DNA from: Naumovozyma dairenensis CBS 421
Taxonomy: Eukaryota; Ascomycota; Saccharomycetes; Saccharomycetales; Saccharomycetaceae
Direction of reading: 5' to 3'
NCBI RefSeq assembly: GCF_000227115.2
Contig: NC_016483.1
Location: 248,001-312,000, forward strand
Length of the DNA: 64,000 bases
Position numbers and translations under genes: made by a program. The notes under the pieces were generated by a model. It worked only from the letters and a program-made list of their open reading frames with translations, was not told the origin of the DNA and searched no databases. Each line of letters begins with the position of its first letter. Position 1 is the first letter of the stretch. Of this stretch, positions 20,205 to 30,334 are shown piece after piece.

Positions 20205-21386
20205 ATGTTTGCTTCCCAACTAAGGCCATGTACCTCATCCATTGCAATATCGAGAAAACTTGCAAGAAGATTGCAAAGTACAATAGCGAAAGATAATGTC
20301 CATGCCTCAACCAAACACTCACAGATGGATACTATAATCCACGATATTGTACCCACTAGAGATTCCACACATCAAAATCCTTCCGAAGATATTCTTGATA
20401 GCACTGTTAACAACAACAGTACAGGAATACCGCTTCTAGAAAAAGGTATCCAGAAGACAGATGAAATAACATCAAAATTCCAAGATTACATGTACAAATT
20501 CAATAAACTACCAGCAAATTATGCTGCAAATCAAATACTAGAATTAGAAGATCAAGAATTACAATTTGAATTGGAATCAATATTAAACCAATTTAATGCT
20601 CCAATCAAATACGCATTCGGTTATGGGTCAGGCGTCTTTGAACAAACAGGATACAATATCAAGGAGAAACCTCAAATAGATATGATCTTTGGTGTCACTC
20701 ATCCATCTCATTTCCATTCTTTAAATATGAGACAGAACCCAGATCATTATTCAACTTTGAAATATTTTGGATCTGAATTTATAGCAAAATTTCAAGATAT
20801 TGGCGCTGGTATTTATTTCAATCCCTTTGTGAAAATTAATGGTCATGAAGTTAAATACGGTATTGTGTCAATGAAGATGTTATTGAAGGATTTGGCGACT
20901 TGGAACACTTTTTATTTGGCTGGTCGATTACAAAAACCTGTAAAAATATTAAAGAATGATTTAAGAGTACAATATTGGAACCAATTAAATTTAAAAGCAG
21001 CTGCAACAATTGCAAAACATTTAACGCTGCAAAAAAATAATGGTAAATTCGATGAATTTGAATTTTATAAAGAAATCACTGGAATAAGCTATCTTGGTGA
21101 TATTAGGTATGTTTTAGGAGCTGAAAATCCAAATAAAGTTCAAAATATTGTAGATAAAAACTTTACAAGATTCCAATCATACTATGAACCTATTTACAAA
21201 GATGTCGTGATCAATAATTCATCTTATTTACCTGTAGGATTTACAATAAACAATACAACAAGGAAGTTAAGGGGAAGGATAAGTAGGTCAAGTATTTTAC
21301 AAACATTGAAAGGAATTCTTACTGCTGGACCTGCTAAATCACTAAGATATGCGTGGGCAAAAAAAATGAAAACTTTCAGAAAGTAA
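20205..21386 (+). CDS. TAM41: Mitochondrial phosphatidate cytidylyltransferase (CDP-DAG synthase)
   Basis: Tam41 makes CDP-diacylglycerol from phosphatidic acid and CTP on the matrix side of the inner membrane, the first step towards cardiolipin. The protein has 393 residues. A basic presequence (SRKLARRLQSTIAK, about 17-29) precedes the catalytic domain. The nucleotidyltransferase block GYGSGVFEQ is at 139-147 and QIDMIFGV follows with D159. Further conserved blocks are RQNPDHYSTLKYFGSEF, KYGIVSMKMLLKDLATWNTF and LAGRLQKPVKILKND. The C-terminus is basic (YAWAKKMKTFRK). In S. cerevisiae TAM41 (YGR046W) is on chromosome VII, so it interrupts the WTM2-MCP1 adjacency here. Confidence 0.97.
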   Translation: MFASQLRPCTSSIAISRKLARRLQSTIAKDNVHASTKHSQMDTIIHDIVPTRDSTHQNPSEDILDSTVNNNSTGIPLLEKGIQKTDEITSKFQDYMYKFNKLPANYAANQILELEDQELQFELESILNQFNAPIKYAFGYGSGVFEQTGYNIKEKPQIDMIFGVTHPSHFHSLNMRQNPDHYSTLKYFGSEFIAKFQDIGAGIYFNPFVKINGHEVKYGIVSMKMLLKDLATWNTFYLAGRLQKPVKILKNDLRVQYWNQLNLKAAATIAKHLTLQKNNGKFDEFEFYKEITGISYLGDIRYVLGAENPNKVQNIVDKNFTRFQSYYEPIYKDVVINNSSYLPVGFTINNTTRKLRGRISRSSILQTLKGILTAGPAKSLRYAWAKKMKTFRK

Positions 21387-21951
21387 TTAGCCTTCCCGTT
21401 CTTTTTCCCTTCCCTCTCACATATAGCTAACTGGAACTTTATACAGATTATCTTCATATTCTTAGCAGCTGACTCTTACCTCCCTGTATACCCCAACATA
21501 ATCGATAAAAAAGGCTCGATTCCATAAACTTAACATCTTTAGCAAATGCGATCTTTATGTATTTCTATATCTAATCCTCTGCAAAGTCTAATTCAAGAAT
21601 CGTATAATAAACTACAAACATGAATTGGACTTTAAGCTGTAATTTTTTATAAATTCTTGATTATAATCATCAAAAACTTATTCAATAATTGATTCAAATT
21701 AAACATCTCTCCTCACGTTAGAGGCGTAATTTAGATGGGGCATTCTGACAACCCCGCAATTTAGTTAGGTACTCCGGCTGCCATCATAAAGTCCTAACTC
21801 TAAAAGGGTCCTTCATAGTCGATCATATATATATTTATATATAGCCTCCTAGACAGAATTCAACATAGTCTCATTACGTTGATCAAAGACCATTTAACAT
21901 CGTCGTCATTTATATTCTAGTGAAAGAATTGAATTTGCTATCTAAGAAAAA
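21387..21951. other. Intergenic, TAM41 3' side and MCP1 promoter
   Basis: AT-rich. A TATATATATTTATATATA tract at about 21826-21843 could serve as the MCP1 TATA region. Nothing else was seen. Confidence 0.5.
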
Positions 21952-22899
21952 ATGGTGGAACCAAATTTCACCGTTCTACCACCAGAGCCAGTTTCCCAAG
22001 AGGAATTAAGTTCAGATGAACTCTCTGACGCAGCATCACCCGTACCCAAAGGGATACGTAAATATATTGGTATCCTTTCCCTGAACCTCCAACCTTCCTC
22101 AATTATCGGTTTAAAACGTATTCAGAAATATTCAACATGGCCTATGCTCCTCTATTTTCCCCTCCATTCAGTAAATACATTAATATTACCTTTAATAGAA
22201 CCGAAATCTTTACCTGATAAGTTCTTGAATACTATATCAGAGAAAATTCCATCGAGAATTCTAACAAGTATTCTACTTGGTTCTATATCTATTCATCTCA
22301 CTAGTGGAATTATTCTAAGAGTAAGCCATTGGCTTTATCATAAGCGTCAAGAAAAGGATGATGATATACATAGCGGTCGTATCGCACGTGCAAAGGCTTC
22401 AGGCTTCAGACCATTCTTACAAACTGAAGATACCTCACAACAAGCCATTGGACTGAGTGGCGGTGTACTTGGATACATAATTGGATTCAAGAAAAGGTTT
22501 AACCATGCACCAATTGTAGTTTCAGGCTATCTTTTGTTACCGTTCTTAATCTATCATCTATTGATTCTAAAGTATTTACCTGGTACACAAATAGAAAATA
22601 ACGAAAAATTTCAATTTATAAGATGGATCTTACAGAATACTGATAAATCGATTAGATGGATTGGTGGTATAGTACCTCTTGCCATTTTGGTCGGATCTGG
22701 AACCTACCATATCGGATCAGGTATGGTGCAATATGCCGGAGTGAAAGATCTTCAAAGGCGGAGGAAAATGGCCACCGCAATTACTCTTCTGATAAGTAGT
22801 GGAATAATTGCACTCGCCCGGTTAGCAAGAGCTGATCGAGTTCTATTTATTAATAAACATCGATTTTTAGACGTTTTCAAAAGCATATCTTTTAGATAA
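21952..22899 (+). CDS. MCP1: Mitochondrial outer membrane lipid homeostasis protein Mcp1
   Basis: Mcp1 is a multi-spanning mitochondrial outer membrane protein. It recruits Vps13 and, when overexpressed, suppresses loss of ERMES contact sites. The protein has 315 residues (S. cerevisiae 302). An acidic N-terminus with a Pro-containing segment (VLPPEPVSQEE, the region that binds Vps13 in S. cerevisiae) is followed by several hydrophobic segments: WPMLLYFPLHSVNTLILPL, ILTSILLGSISIHLTSGIIL, SGYLLLPFLIYHLLIL, GIVPLAILVGSGTYHI and AITLLISSGIIALARLA. The gene occupies the YOR228C position and orientation. Confidence 0.93.
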   Translation: MVEPNFTVLPPEPVSQEELSSDELSDAASPVPKGIRKYIGILSLNLQPSSIIGLKRIQKYSTWPMLLYFPLHSVNTLILPLIEPKSLPDKFLNTISEKIPSRILTSILLGSISIHLTSGIILRVSHWLYHKRQEKDDDIHSGRIARAKASGFRPFLQTEDTSQQAIGLSGGVLGYIIGFKKRFNHAPIVVSGYLLLPFLIYHLLILKYLPGTQIENNEKFQFIRWILQNTDKSIRWIGGIVPLAILVGSGTYHIGSGMVQYAGVKDLQRRRKMATAITLLISSGIIALARLARADRVLFINKHRFLDVFKSISFR

Positions 22900-23038
22900 T
22901 TATTATATATAATTTAACTATAAGTGGGTATAATTATCAAGAAAAAAAATTAAAAGTTGAATAATATCAACACAAAAATATCTATCGTCTTCCTTATATA
23001 GTCGTAATATAATCTGGTATCAAATGCTATGTGTAATG
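22900..23038. other. Short convergent spacer MCP1 - HER1/GIP3
   Basis: This 139-base AT-rich spacer lies between two convergent genes and presumably carries both 3' ends. No other feature is visible. Confidence 0.5.
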
Positions 23039-26000
23039 TCACACTTTACTGGCACGAACTGTGGATAGATTATTAAGAAGCTCATCATATTTTTCAATAA
23101 CATCTTCGTCGTTATCCACAGTGATGTTTGCTCCAGCTACAGTTCGAGGATGGTGTTCTGTTGCGTGAGAGCTTATTGGAACAACATCATCATATACATT
23201 TCTAACTTCAACTCTGTTCTTACTTACATTTCGAATCAAATCATCAATGGAGTTTATACCTTTAGCTTGAATAATTGCTTCTCTAAGCTGGGACCCACTA
23301 GGAATCTTGGGTAAAATATTTAAAGGTTCAATTTTCACTTGTTCTTGATCGTTCACATCGGATGGAGATAATGGAGAAGCAGAACCTTCTTCATAATTAC
23401 TTTGTTCTGATGAAGAGGCACTTTGCTGCGGCTGGTATTGTTGTTGAATAAAATACCCCCACTTATGTAATTCACCTTCTTCTTCCTCTTGTTTCTTACT
23501 ATAAAGTGAAGTATTTGATAAACTTTTGTGTAAAATGGCTTTACCTGTTAATGTATCAATAATTCTACCACTCTCTGTAGCGATCAAATGTGGTCTGGTT
23601 TGAACATCATTATCATTACCATTTTCCGGTGGTGGCACAATTGCTGCTTGTAATAGTTTCCCAGAGTCCATATGTTTCAAAATTGGGCGACTTTGTAATG
23701 GAGATTCCTCTGCTGTGATACTTGTTGCATTTGTCGGTTGTGCTGTTGTATTAAGACTTGGACTGGTAGATGCGAAGACAGTTGAAAGACTTGGGATTTT
23801 AGAGAATAATTCAAGAATGTTTGATAAGTTCTTCTCCAATAACAACAATCTCAATAAATTTTCCTTTTCCTCTAATGGTAACTCCCCTGATTTTCTCTTT
23901 TCAAACATCGAATCAATAGTATTCTGGACATTTAAATGTAACGTCTCTAATTTCTCAAGATATTTAGTCAGTAAGTATTTCTTGGTTGGATCGACAACGT
24001 CAATGACAGAGTTACTATTCAACCTTTTTAATAAACTTTCAGCGCTTTCACTAAGTAAACTTCCATCAAACAACAGATTATCCTGCAATAGTTTTTCATC
24101 TAAAGTGAAATTGGAATCCATAACACTTTGCATGTTACGCATTAACCCTAATACAATTCTTGATCTCATCTCTTCAGGCATCTTATCATAATCAATATCC
24201 AAACTTACCAAATTTGGAGAATCTTTCACTAACCCATACAAAGTTGCCCATAGGGTATACCTGCTGAATAAAACTTTAGCCTTACCAGTATCTGGTTCTT
24301 TTTTCTCTTCTTCTCTAATAGCTGTATCCATAAGTAAAGACTCTTCTGCTTTATTTGTTGTTATAATTGTATCCTTTTCTGGTAGTACAGGATTTTGAGA
24401 AAGTAAAGATACATGGGAAATATTTTTACATTTGATCAAAATGTTACAAAGCATTGCAATTTCTTTATACGTTAAATCATTATTATCAAAATGAATTCTT
24501 TTCAAATGTAGGAACCTTGGTAGATATTTATGCAAATATGGTACTAAACCGGGGAACAGTTGTGGTAAATTACTTAAATCTAAGAATTTTAAATTTGGTA
24601 ACAATGATAATCGTTCTAACATGGATGCCATTTCATCAATGGAGGAAATATTTGTGCTATTTAAAGTAAAATATTGTAAATTTTTGAAAGTTAAGTCAGA
24701 TAATTTATCAACCATTATCGGTACAAGTTGATCTAGATTATTAAAGGCTAAATCTACCCCTTGAACATTATACTTAGACATCCAATCGAATACCACTTTC
24801 AAGCAGCCGACAGAGATATCTGACGTGGCTAAACCTAGCCGTAGTGAGGTAGAAGATCTATTCATCTTACCAAATACATGTAATATATCATAAAATTGAC
24901 CTAAAGGTACCCTGTTAAATTTCACACCATTCAGTAATAATTCTTCTAATGGTTCACCTTTCCTAACTCTTAGAACTTGACAAAATAGTGGCCAATCCAT
25001 ATTTTCACGTGAAAGTGATTCATCCATATCAGAGCGTAGTTTTGTTTGTGATATATCCAATTTAGTCACAGATTTATTATCTAGTAGAAATTTGCAAAAA
25101 AATTTCCAATCCTCTTCATCTATTATTACGTTTCTCAAACCCAATTTTTCTAAAGTTATTGAATCAACTAAAGATGATAATATTATTCTTAACATATCCG
25201 ACGTAAGTAAAACATTATCAAATATTATATTATGGATTGGTATAATGGAGATAAAATCACAGAACGATAAGATATCAATTAATGTTGGTCTTGGATTCAA
25301 AAATTTTAAAGTTTGTAATGGTGCTGTCTTACCTTTAACTTGTCTCAATGTGGATGGAATGGGTAAAATCTCTCTTAGATGACAACATCTCGTATATACC
25401 AAATCTAATGTAATTTCGCTGGATTGTGTCTTTGTATTTTCTTTTTGGCTAGAATCTTGGGTTTTAGACTCTTCCTTTGAGTCAAAGGGGTGCTCATTCA
25501 AATGTATTGGTTTATCAATGGAAAGGCTAGATGCTTTAATGTCAACATTGGTATCAACATCCTCCTTACATTCATCTACGTAGTTATTATTATAATTATT
25601 ATTATTATTATTTTTATTAGGTTCCTTAAGAAGTTGTCCAGTTAATGTCTTTGCCGCAACTTTCGAAACTGCAGATAACGAAGATGATCTAGGTCTATAG
25701 TGGTTGACTTCATGAGCCAATTCTTCTGCTAATCTGTGAGCTTCTTGTTGATGTTTCATGGCTTCCTTTTGAGTTTTCAAGAAATTAGCTACTGCTAATT
25801 TATATTCTTTAGAATCTTTTGTGTATACCGAAGATTTATTTGCGGATAAGGGAGGTTTACCACCACTGTTACTATTATCTGAAATTGTTATTCCCACTGA
25901 TATGGATGGTATTTCAGCCACCATATCTTCTGGAATCAGTATATTTCCAAGTTTTGGTTTTCTTGAAGGAAGTTGCTGTGGAGGATCATCATTAAATTTG

Positions 26001-26872
26001 TCTACAGCAAATCTCACTCTTTTTAAAGACATTTCCTTCAGATCATTTAACATTATTTGTTCATTGAATTTATCCATTGTAACTGGTTGCAACTCATTGA
26101 TAGTATTGTTGTTATTATTGGTATCAGCCGAGGAAGAAGAGTGTGAACGATTATTTCTATTTGGTGATTGGGGGGATGATGGTTCTAAAGAATTCATTTT
26201 ATTTGATTTTGATTGAGAATGCTTTCTTCCAAAGATTGAACCCAATAAAGATTTCTTTGGTGGTTTTTCACTTAATGATACACTTCTTTTTAATGGAGAA
26301 GACAAAGTAGAGGATGGAGTAGAGTTTCGCTGATTGGAGCTGGAGGATGGAGATAAAAGAGAAGACTGTGGAGATGAAGCCTTATTTGAATTTGGTTGTT
26401 TGTTTGGTGTACGGATTGGAATGGAAGAAACAGCTATAGAAGATGATCTTTGTCTCCTAGCTGTTCCAAATGGAGAAGCATTTTTATCTAACATCGACGT
26501 ATCTTTCCCAGTATCATTACTTGAATTGATGCTGTTTGTAGTCACGTTTAAATTTGGTTTTGCAATCATTCCATTTGTTATCGATTGTGTTCTACTCAAC
26601 TTATTCGATGAGTTTGACAAAGACCTTGAGTTTTCATTATTAGTTGGTTTATTGATATTACTATTAGATGATGAACGGTTTGTATTTGTCCTTGAAACCT
26701 TTGGAGAGCTCAATTGTTGTGTCTTTGCTTTAGTTTTTCTTTTACCTTTATAAAGCCAATCTAAAGGTACATCTATATCAGCAGGGATGTCTGATTTTGC
26801 AATTTTCGTATGCTTGGAAATTTTATCCTTAGTAGGAGTTGAAGGTAATCGATCTTTCGGGGATAATGACAT
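23039..26872 (-). CDS. HER1: Her1/Gip3 family leucine-rich-repeat protein
   Basis: This is a 1277-residue protein (S. cerevisiae Her1 1246, Gip3 1276). Gip3 interacts with the PP1 phosphatase Glc7; Her1 is a poorly characterised ohnologue linked to ER membrane phenotypes. The first 270 residues are Ser/Asn/Pro-rich with many SP sites. KRVRFAV follows, with the PP1-docking RVxF motif at 285-288. A central region of about 600 residues has leucine-rich-repeat periodicity (for example LPNLKFLDLSNLPQL, LKRIHFDNNDL). The C-terminal third contains coiled-coil-like and acidic segments. A seven-Asn run occurs near residue 430. Position equals HER1 (YOR227W) and GIP3 (YPL137C); the RVxF motif leaves Gip3-like function open. 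Confidence 0.9.
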   Translation of the reverse strand: MSLSPKDRLPSTPTKDKISKHTKIAKSDIPADIDVPLDWLYKGKRKTKAKTQQLSSPKVSRTNTNRSSSNSNINKPTNNENSRSLSNSSNKLSRTQSITNGMIAKPNLNVTTNSINSSNDTGKDTSMLDKNASPFGTARRQRSSSIAVSSIPIRTPNKQPNSNKASSPQSSLLSPSSSSNQRNSTPSSTLSSPLKRSVSLSEKPPKKSLLGSIFGRKHSQSKSNKMNSLEPSSPQSPNRNNRSHSSSSADTNNNNNTINELQPVTMDKFNEQIMLNDLKEMSLKRVRFAVDKFNDDPPQQLPSRKPKLGNILIPEDMVAEIPSISVGITISDNSNSGGKPPLSANKSSVYTKDSKEYKLAVANFLKTQKEAMKHQQEAHRLAEELAHEVNHYRPRSSSLSAVSKVAAKTLTGQLLKEPNKNNNNNNYNNNYVDECKEDVDTNVDIKASSLSIDKPIHLNEHPFDSKEESKTQDSSQKENTKTQSSEITLDLVYTRCCHLREILPIPSTLRQVKGKTAPLQTLKFLNPRPTLIDILSFCDFISIIPIHNIIFDNVLLTSDMLRIILSSLVDSITLEKLGLRNVIIDEEDWKFFCKFLLDNKSVTKLDISQTKLRSDMDESLSRENMDWPLFCQVLRVRKGEPLEELLLNGVKFNRVPLGQFYDILHVFGKMNRSSTSLRLGLATSDISVGCLKVVFDWMSKYNVQGVDLAFNNLDQLVPIMVDKLSDLTFKNLQYFTLNSTNISSIDEMASMLERLSLLPNLKFLDLSNLPQLFPGLVPYLHKYLPRFLHLKRIHFDNNDLTYKEIAMLCNILIKCKNISHVSLLSQNPVLPEKDTIITTNKAEESLLMDTAIREEEKKEPDTGKAKVLFSRYTLWATLYGLVKDSPNLVSLDIDYDKMPEEMRSRIVLGLMRNMQSVMDSNFTLDEKLLQDNLLFDGSLLSESAESLLKRLNSNSVIDVVDPTKKYLLTKYLEKLETLHLNVQNTIDSMFEKRKSGELPLEEKENLLRLLLLEKNLSNILELFSKIPSLSTVFASTSPSLNTTAQPTNATSITAEESPLQSRPILKHMDSGKLLQAAIVPPPENGNDNDVQTRPHLIATESGRIIDTLTGKAILHKSLSNTSLYSKKQEEEEGELHKWGYFIQQQYQPQQSASSSEQSNYEEGSASPLSPSDVNDQEQVKIEPLNILPKIPSGSQLREAIIQAKGINSIDDLIRNVSKNRVEVRNVYDDVVPISSHATEHHPRTVAGANITVDNDEDVIEKYDELLNNLSTVRASKV

Positions 26873-28239
26873 TTACAGATCCAAGTTACGACTGTTACTG
26901 AATGCAATTGTTATTAAAATGAATATTCGAAGTACGTGTGGCGATGATATTTGAAGTATTTAAGAATCAAATGAGGCAAACAAAAGGAAAGGAACCAATT
27001 TTTTTTTGAAACTTAGTGGAATGTTATTAATGATAAATATTATCTTTTGAATGAGAAGACTATCTGACTATGCAAAAAAAGGAAGAAAGAACGGAATTGT
27101 AGGGAAATGAATGAAGTAAATGCTGAAATAAGGAATGTACCGTTGGACTCGTTAGAAAAAATCTTGGCAGTAAAATATGTTGAAATATAGTACGCCTCAA
27201 AAAGGAATTATGACACGTTTTAAATTTTGTATTAATATTATAGTGTGTCCTCCAACTCTTGCCCTTTTGGATTATTACCAATTGTTGATCAAGGGGAGCC
27301 CTAGCAGTGTTGAAGTAAATCAATAGCTAACAACCGCCTGTTCTTCTGCCCCTTATTGTCTGTAAATTGATCATTGTTGGGGGACCCTATTATCGCCAAC
27401 TGTTTCGTGATTTTCCCCGCATTATCACCTCAAACGAGAGCTTTCACAATGGAATATTTTTCCCCTACTAATGAGAAACTCCGAAACTCTTCATTGGTGT
27501 GTTACGTTCATATTTGTGACACCTTTTCATTTGCCTTTGTCTAAACTACGTACTGTTTACTCTTCATTGAAAAAGATATCTTGACTTAATGTGTAGATTG
27601 CACTTCCCTGTTCATTTCCAACAACGTAATACTTAACGGCAGACCAATTATACAAAAATAGAAAACAAACTATAAATATGAATGATGAATATTCAAATTC
27701 GAACAACACAATACATTAGGAAGTTGTAAATGATTCTTAAGACTCATACGACATCTGCTTTGTTTTTTGTCGTTTCAGTCTTTGATTTCCCCACTACATA
27801 GTTAGGTATATAATTATACCTTGCTTGAAAAAGCAAACGTTGCCATTCGAAATTCAAGAAAATGAATGTTCTCTTGAACATCATTACTCCAATAAAGGGT
27901 TTATCAAGCAAACCCAGCACCGAGACAATTTAAATCATGATCTTGAAAAGGATCTCTCAGAAACTACTGGGGATGTTCTTCTTCATGTCTTTGAAATCAG
28001 TTGTTAGGATACATAGCCGTTTTCAATGCCTAAACCGGGCCGGTCGGTCACTCTGTCAGCCGGCGTTTTTCTCACTTTGAGTCAACCCTCATCACGTGAT
28101 ATTTTCTCACAAACACACCGCCCTCTTCCGTCCGAGAGCAATTGAGTGGGATTTTCTTTCAGCGCAAAAATAAATAAACAAAATAAAATAAAATTACCCT
28201 TTCAAAAATTTCAGTTTTTTTCAAATTTCATAATTTCCG

Positions 28240-28276
28240 TCCACGGAGAACTTCGAGAACTTCGCGTTCCCGTGGA
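28240..28276. promoter_or_regulatory. Interrupted inverted repeat upstream of ISU
   Basis: TCCACGG (28240-28246) pairs with CCGTGGA (28270-28276), and GAAC (28248-28251) pairs with GTTC (28266-28269). One base is bulged and the loop has 14 bases. The loop contains TTCGAGAA, a two-unit heat-shock-like element. It lies about 257 bp upstream of the ISU start codon. Function is unknown. Confidence 0.45.
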
Positions 28277-28424
28277 TCGAGCTGGAATTTGGAGTGAGGA
28301 TCATAATTTACCGCTTAGTCATTGAGAAATTATACTACGTTCATACCTAGAGCTGAAAAATATTGAAAAATGGGTGTCTCACTCTAAATTAAGCATATAT
28401 ATATATATATATATATAATCAAAA

Positions 28425-28444
28425 NNNNNNNNNNNNNNNNNNNN
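28425..28444. other. Assembly gap (20 N)
   Basis: Twenty undefined bases directly follow an AT repeat, which probably broke the assembly. The true gap length is unknown. Confidence 0.95.
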
Positions 28445-28533
28445 CAGTGTATAGTTCATATCATCTTAGAAGCACTTATTGAACTTGCATACGCAATACT
28501 AACGACAATCGCATACATCACGCAGAAGAAAAA

Positions 28534-29022
28534 ATGAACTCACTAATACCAAAATTCACCACAAGATCAATAATAACTCTATCTAACTCGGCAACTAGAC
28601 CTTCCGTACTATTGACAAAGAGACTATATCATCAAAAAGTCATTGAGCATTACACGAACCCAAGGAATGTTGGTTCATTAGATAAATCCCAAGGAAACGT
28701 TGGTACCGGTATAGTTGGTGCCCCTGCATGTGGGGACGTCATTAAATTACAAATACAAGTGAATGATGATACGGGGATTATTGAGAATGTTAAATTTAAG
28801 ACATTCGGTTGTGGATCTGCAATTGCATCGTCATCTTATATGACTGAATTAGTTAATGGGATGTCTATTGATGATGCTCAAAAGATTAAGAATATTGAAA
28901 TTGCGAAGGAATTATCTTTGCCTCCTGTGAAATTGCATTGCTCCATGTTGGCTGAAGATGCTATTAAGGCGGCTATTAAGGATTATAGAACCAAGAGAAC
29001 GAAGGCTACAACCCTACATTAA
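28534..29022 (+). CDS. ISU1: Mitochondrial iron-sulfur cluster scaffold protein
   Basis: Isu is the IscU-type scaffold on which Nfs1-Isd11, frataxin and ferredoxin assemble 2Fe-2S clusters in the matrix. The protein has 162 residues (S. cerevisiae Isu1 165, Isu2 156). A basic, Ser/Thr-rich presequence covers about 1-30. The three cluster-ligand cysteines are C66 (GAPACGD), C93 (FGCGSA) and C136 (LHCSML). The LPPVK motif that binds the Hsp70 Ssq1 is at 129-133. The position corresponds to ISU2 (YOR226C) and ISU1 (YPL135W); the symbol is by family. Confidence 0.97.
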   Translation: MNSLIPKFTTRSIITLSNSATRPSVLLTKRLYHQKVIEHYTNPRNVGSLDKSQGNVGTGIVGAPACGDVIKLQIQVNDDTGIIENVKFKTFGCGSAIASSSYMTELVNGMSIDDAQKIKNIEIAKELSLPPVKLHCSMLAEDAIKAAIKDYRTKRTKATTLH

Positions 29023-29606
29023 GGGGCGAGAGTATGGAAGGGGAAATTAAATACACAAGACCGGTTTTGGTAGTGAACGCGGTACTGCCATTAATGAAAA
29101 GGTCTTGGAGACCACTACGTAGGAAATCAAGGGAGAAGAATAGTAATTAATGTATATGAACATGCATGAACATATTTTTCTCTTTGCCAATATTTTTGAA
29201 GTTATATACGTATTGTAGTATATATTTATACATGTATTAATGGGTAATGAATCAATCGATCAGAAAAATGAAATTCATTTCAATGCTAGTATAAACTCGA
29301 AAGAAATCATTGAGATTGTTTATTTATTTGAAATATGTCTAGTGCTAATTACTACGTAGGTGCGTAATTGAAATTTACAGTCATTTCCAACTGTGTCGTA
29401 AAATGCGATCAACTTTTCTTAATGAAAATTTTCATTTGAGAAATTCAAAATTGAAGAAAAAATTAAGAACATTAATAAAAAAAATCAAAGATGAGTATTA
29501 AGAGCCTTATCTAGGTGAAAACGATTGATTGAGTGATCAGTTAAATTGAGTTATCCTACCAATAACTAATATTAATAGTAATAATATTAATATTTTCCCA
29601 TCCATA
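29023..29606. other. Intergenic, ISU 3' side and RPB8 promoter
   Basis: AT-rich, with near-perfect TAATATTAATAGTAATAATATTAATATT symmetry just before RPB8 (about 29567-29594). No RNA gene was seen. Confidence 0.5.
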
Positions 29607-30062
29607 ATGTCTAACACTTTATTTGATGATATATTTACAGTTACAGAAGTCGATGCAGGTCGTTATAACAAAGTCTGTCGTATTGAAGCATCTTCCACTA
29701 CCCAAGAACAATGTAAATTAGCATTGGACATAAATACTGAATTATTCCCTGTTCAAAATCAAGACCAACTGACTATTACAATCGCTTCTTCTTTGAGTAT
29801 CGATAATGATGATGAATCCTCTAAAAATAATAAAAATTCAGCAGCTACAAGAAGTTGGAGACCTCCACAACCTGGTGACAGATCACTTGCAGACGATTAT
29901 GATTATGTTATGTATGGTACCGCGTACAAATTTGAAGAAGTAAGTAATGATATTATCGCTGTCTATTATTCATTCGGTGGTCTATTAATGAGATTAGAAG
30001 GTAATTATAGAAATTTGAATACTTTAAAACAAGAAAATGCATACCTTTTAATCCGTCGCTGA
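29607..30062 (+). CDS. RPB8: RNA polymerase I, II and III shared subunit ABC14.5
   Basis: Rpb8 is a peripheral OB-fold subunit common to all three nuclear RNA polymerases. The protein has 151 residues (S. cerevisiae 146). The start [28 protein letters not shown] and the C-terminal half ([36 protein letters not shown]) are family-diagnostic. A flexible Asp/Asn/Ser loop (about 70-85) accounts for the extra length. The gene is in the YOR224C position and orientation. Confidence 0.98.
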   Translation: MSNTLFDDIFTVTEVDAGRYNKVCRIEASSTTQEQCKLALDINTELFPVQNQDQLTITIASSLSIDNDDESSKNNKNSAATRSWRPPQPGDRSLADDYDYVMYGTAYKFEEVSNDIIAVYYSFGGLLMRLEGNYRNLNTLKQENAYLLIRR

Positions 30063-30334
30063 TAAACAAGGGAAAATAAAAATAAAATAACATAAAAAAA
30101 TCGTCGTACTGGATGAACGGATCCACCAATTTCCTCAAAATGTACTGTAATCGCCTCTCAGAATGTATTTTAAGTCATCTCAATATAACCTATATCATTT
30201 AAACACAATAAAGTATTAAAAACAACGCTGTATTTTCGTATTATGCTTCTATTTTTATATAACTCACTCGGATACCTTTTCGAGGTGATATATTTTTGTT
30301 AGTATTTTATTTATAAATGCTTGACGGTGTTTAG
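30063..30334. other. Convergent spacer RPB8 - DSC3
   Basis: AT-rich 3' flanks of two convergent genes. No gene or repeat was recognised. Confidence 0.5.

Larger units (their letters stand above)
26873..28533. other. Divergent intergenic region HER1 - ISU
   Basis: This 1.66-kb divergent promoter has no convincing gene. It contains a CACGTG (Cbf1-type, ATCACGTGAT at about 28091-28100), a G/C-rich patch at 28035-28065, the long inverted repeat at 28240-28276 (separate entry), an AT dinucleotide tract at 28396-28417 and the 20-base N gap at 28425-28444. Confidence 0.5.

Noticed and set aside
26334..26753. 139-codon frame antisense to HER1/GIP3
   Set aside because: It is the mirror of a Ser/Asn-rich coding region, giving Glu/Leu/Phe-rich translation; a shadow of the real gene.
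28091..28245. Possible point centromere: ATCACGTG (CDEI-like) followed by an AT-rich stretch and TTTCCGTCC
   Set aside because: The interval is not uniformly AT-rich, spacing is wrong and the CDEIII consensus (TTTCCGAA with flanks) is not met; CACGTG is better read as a promoter Cbf1 site.
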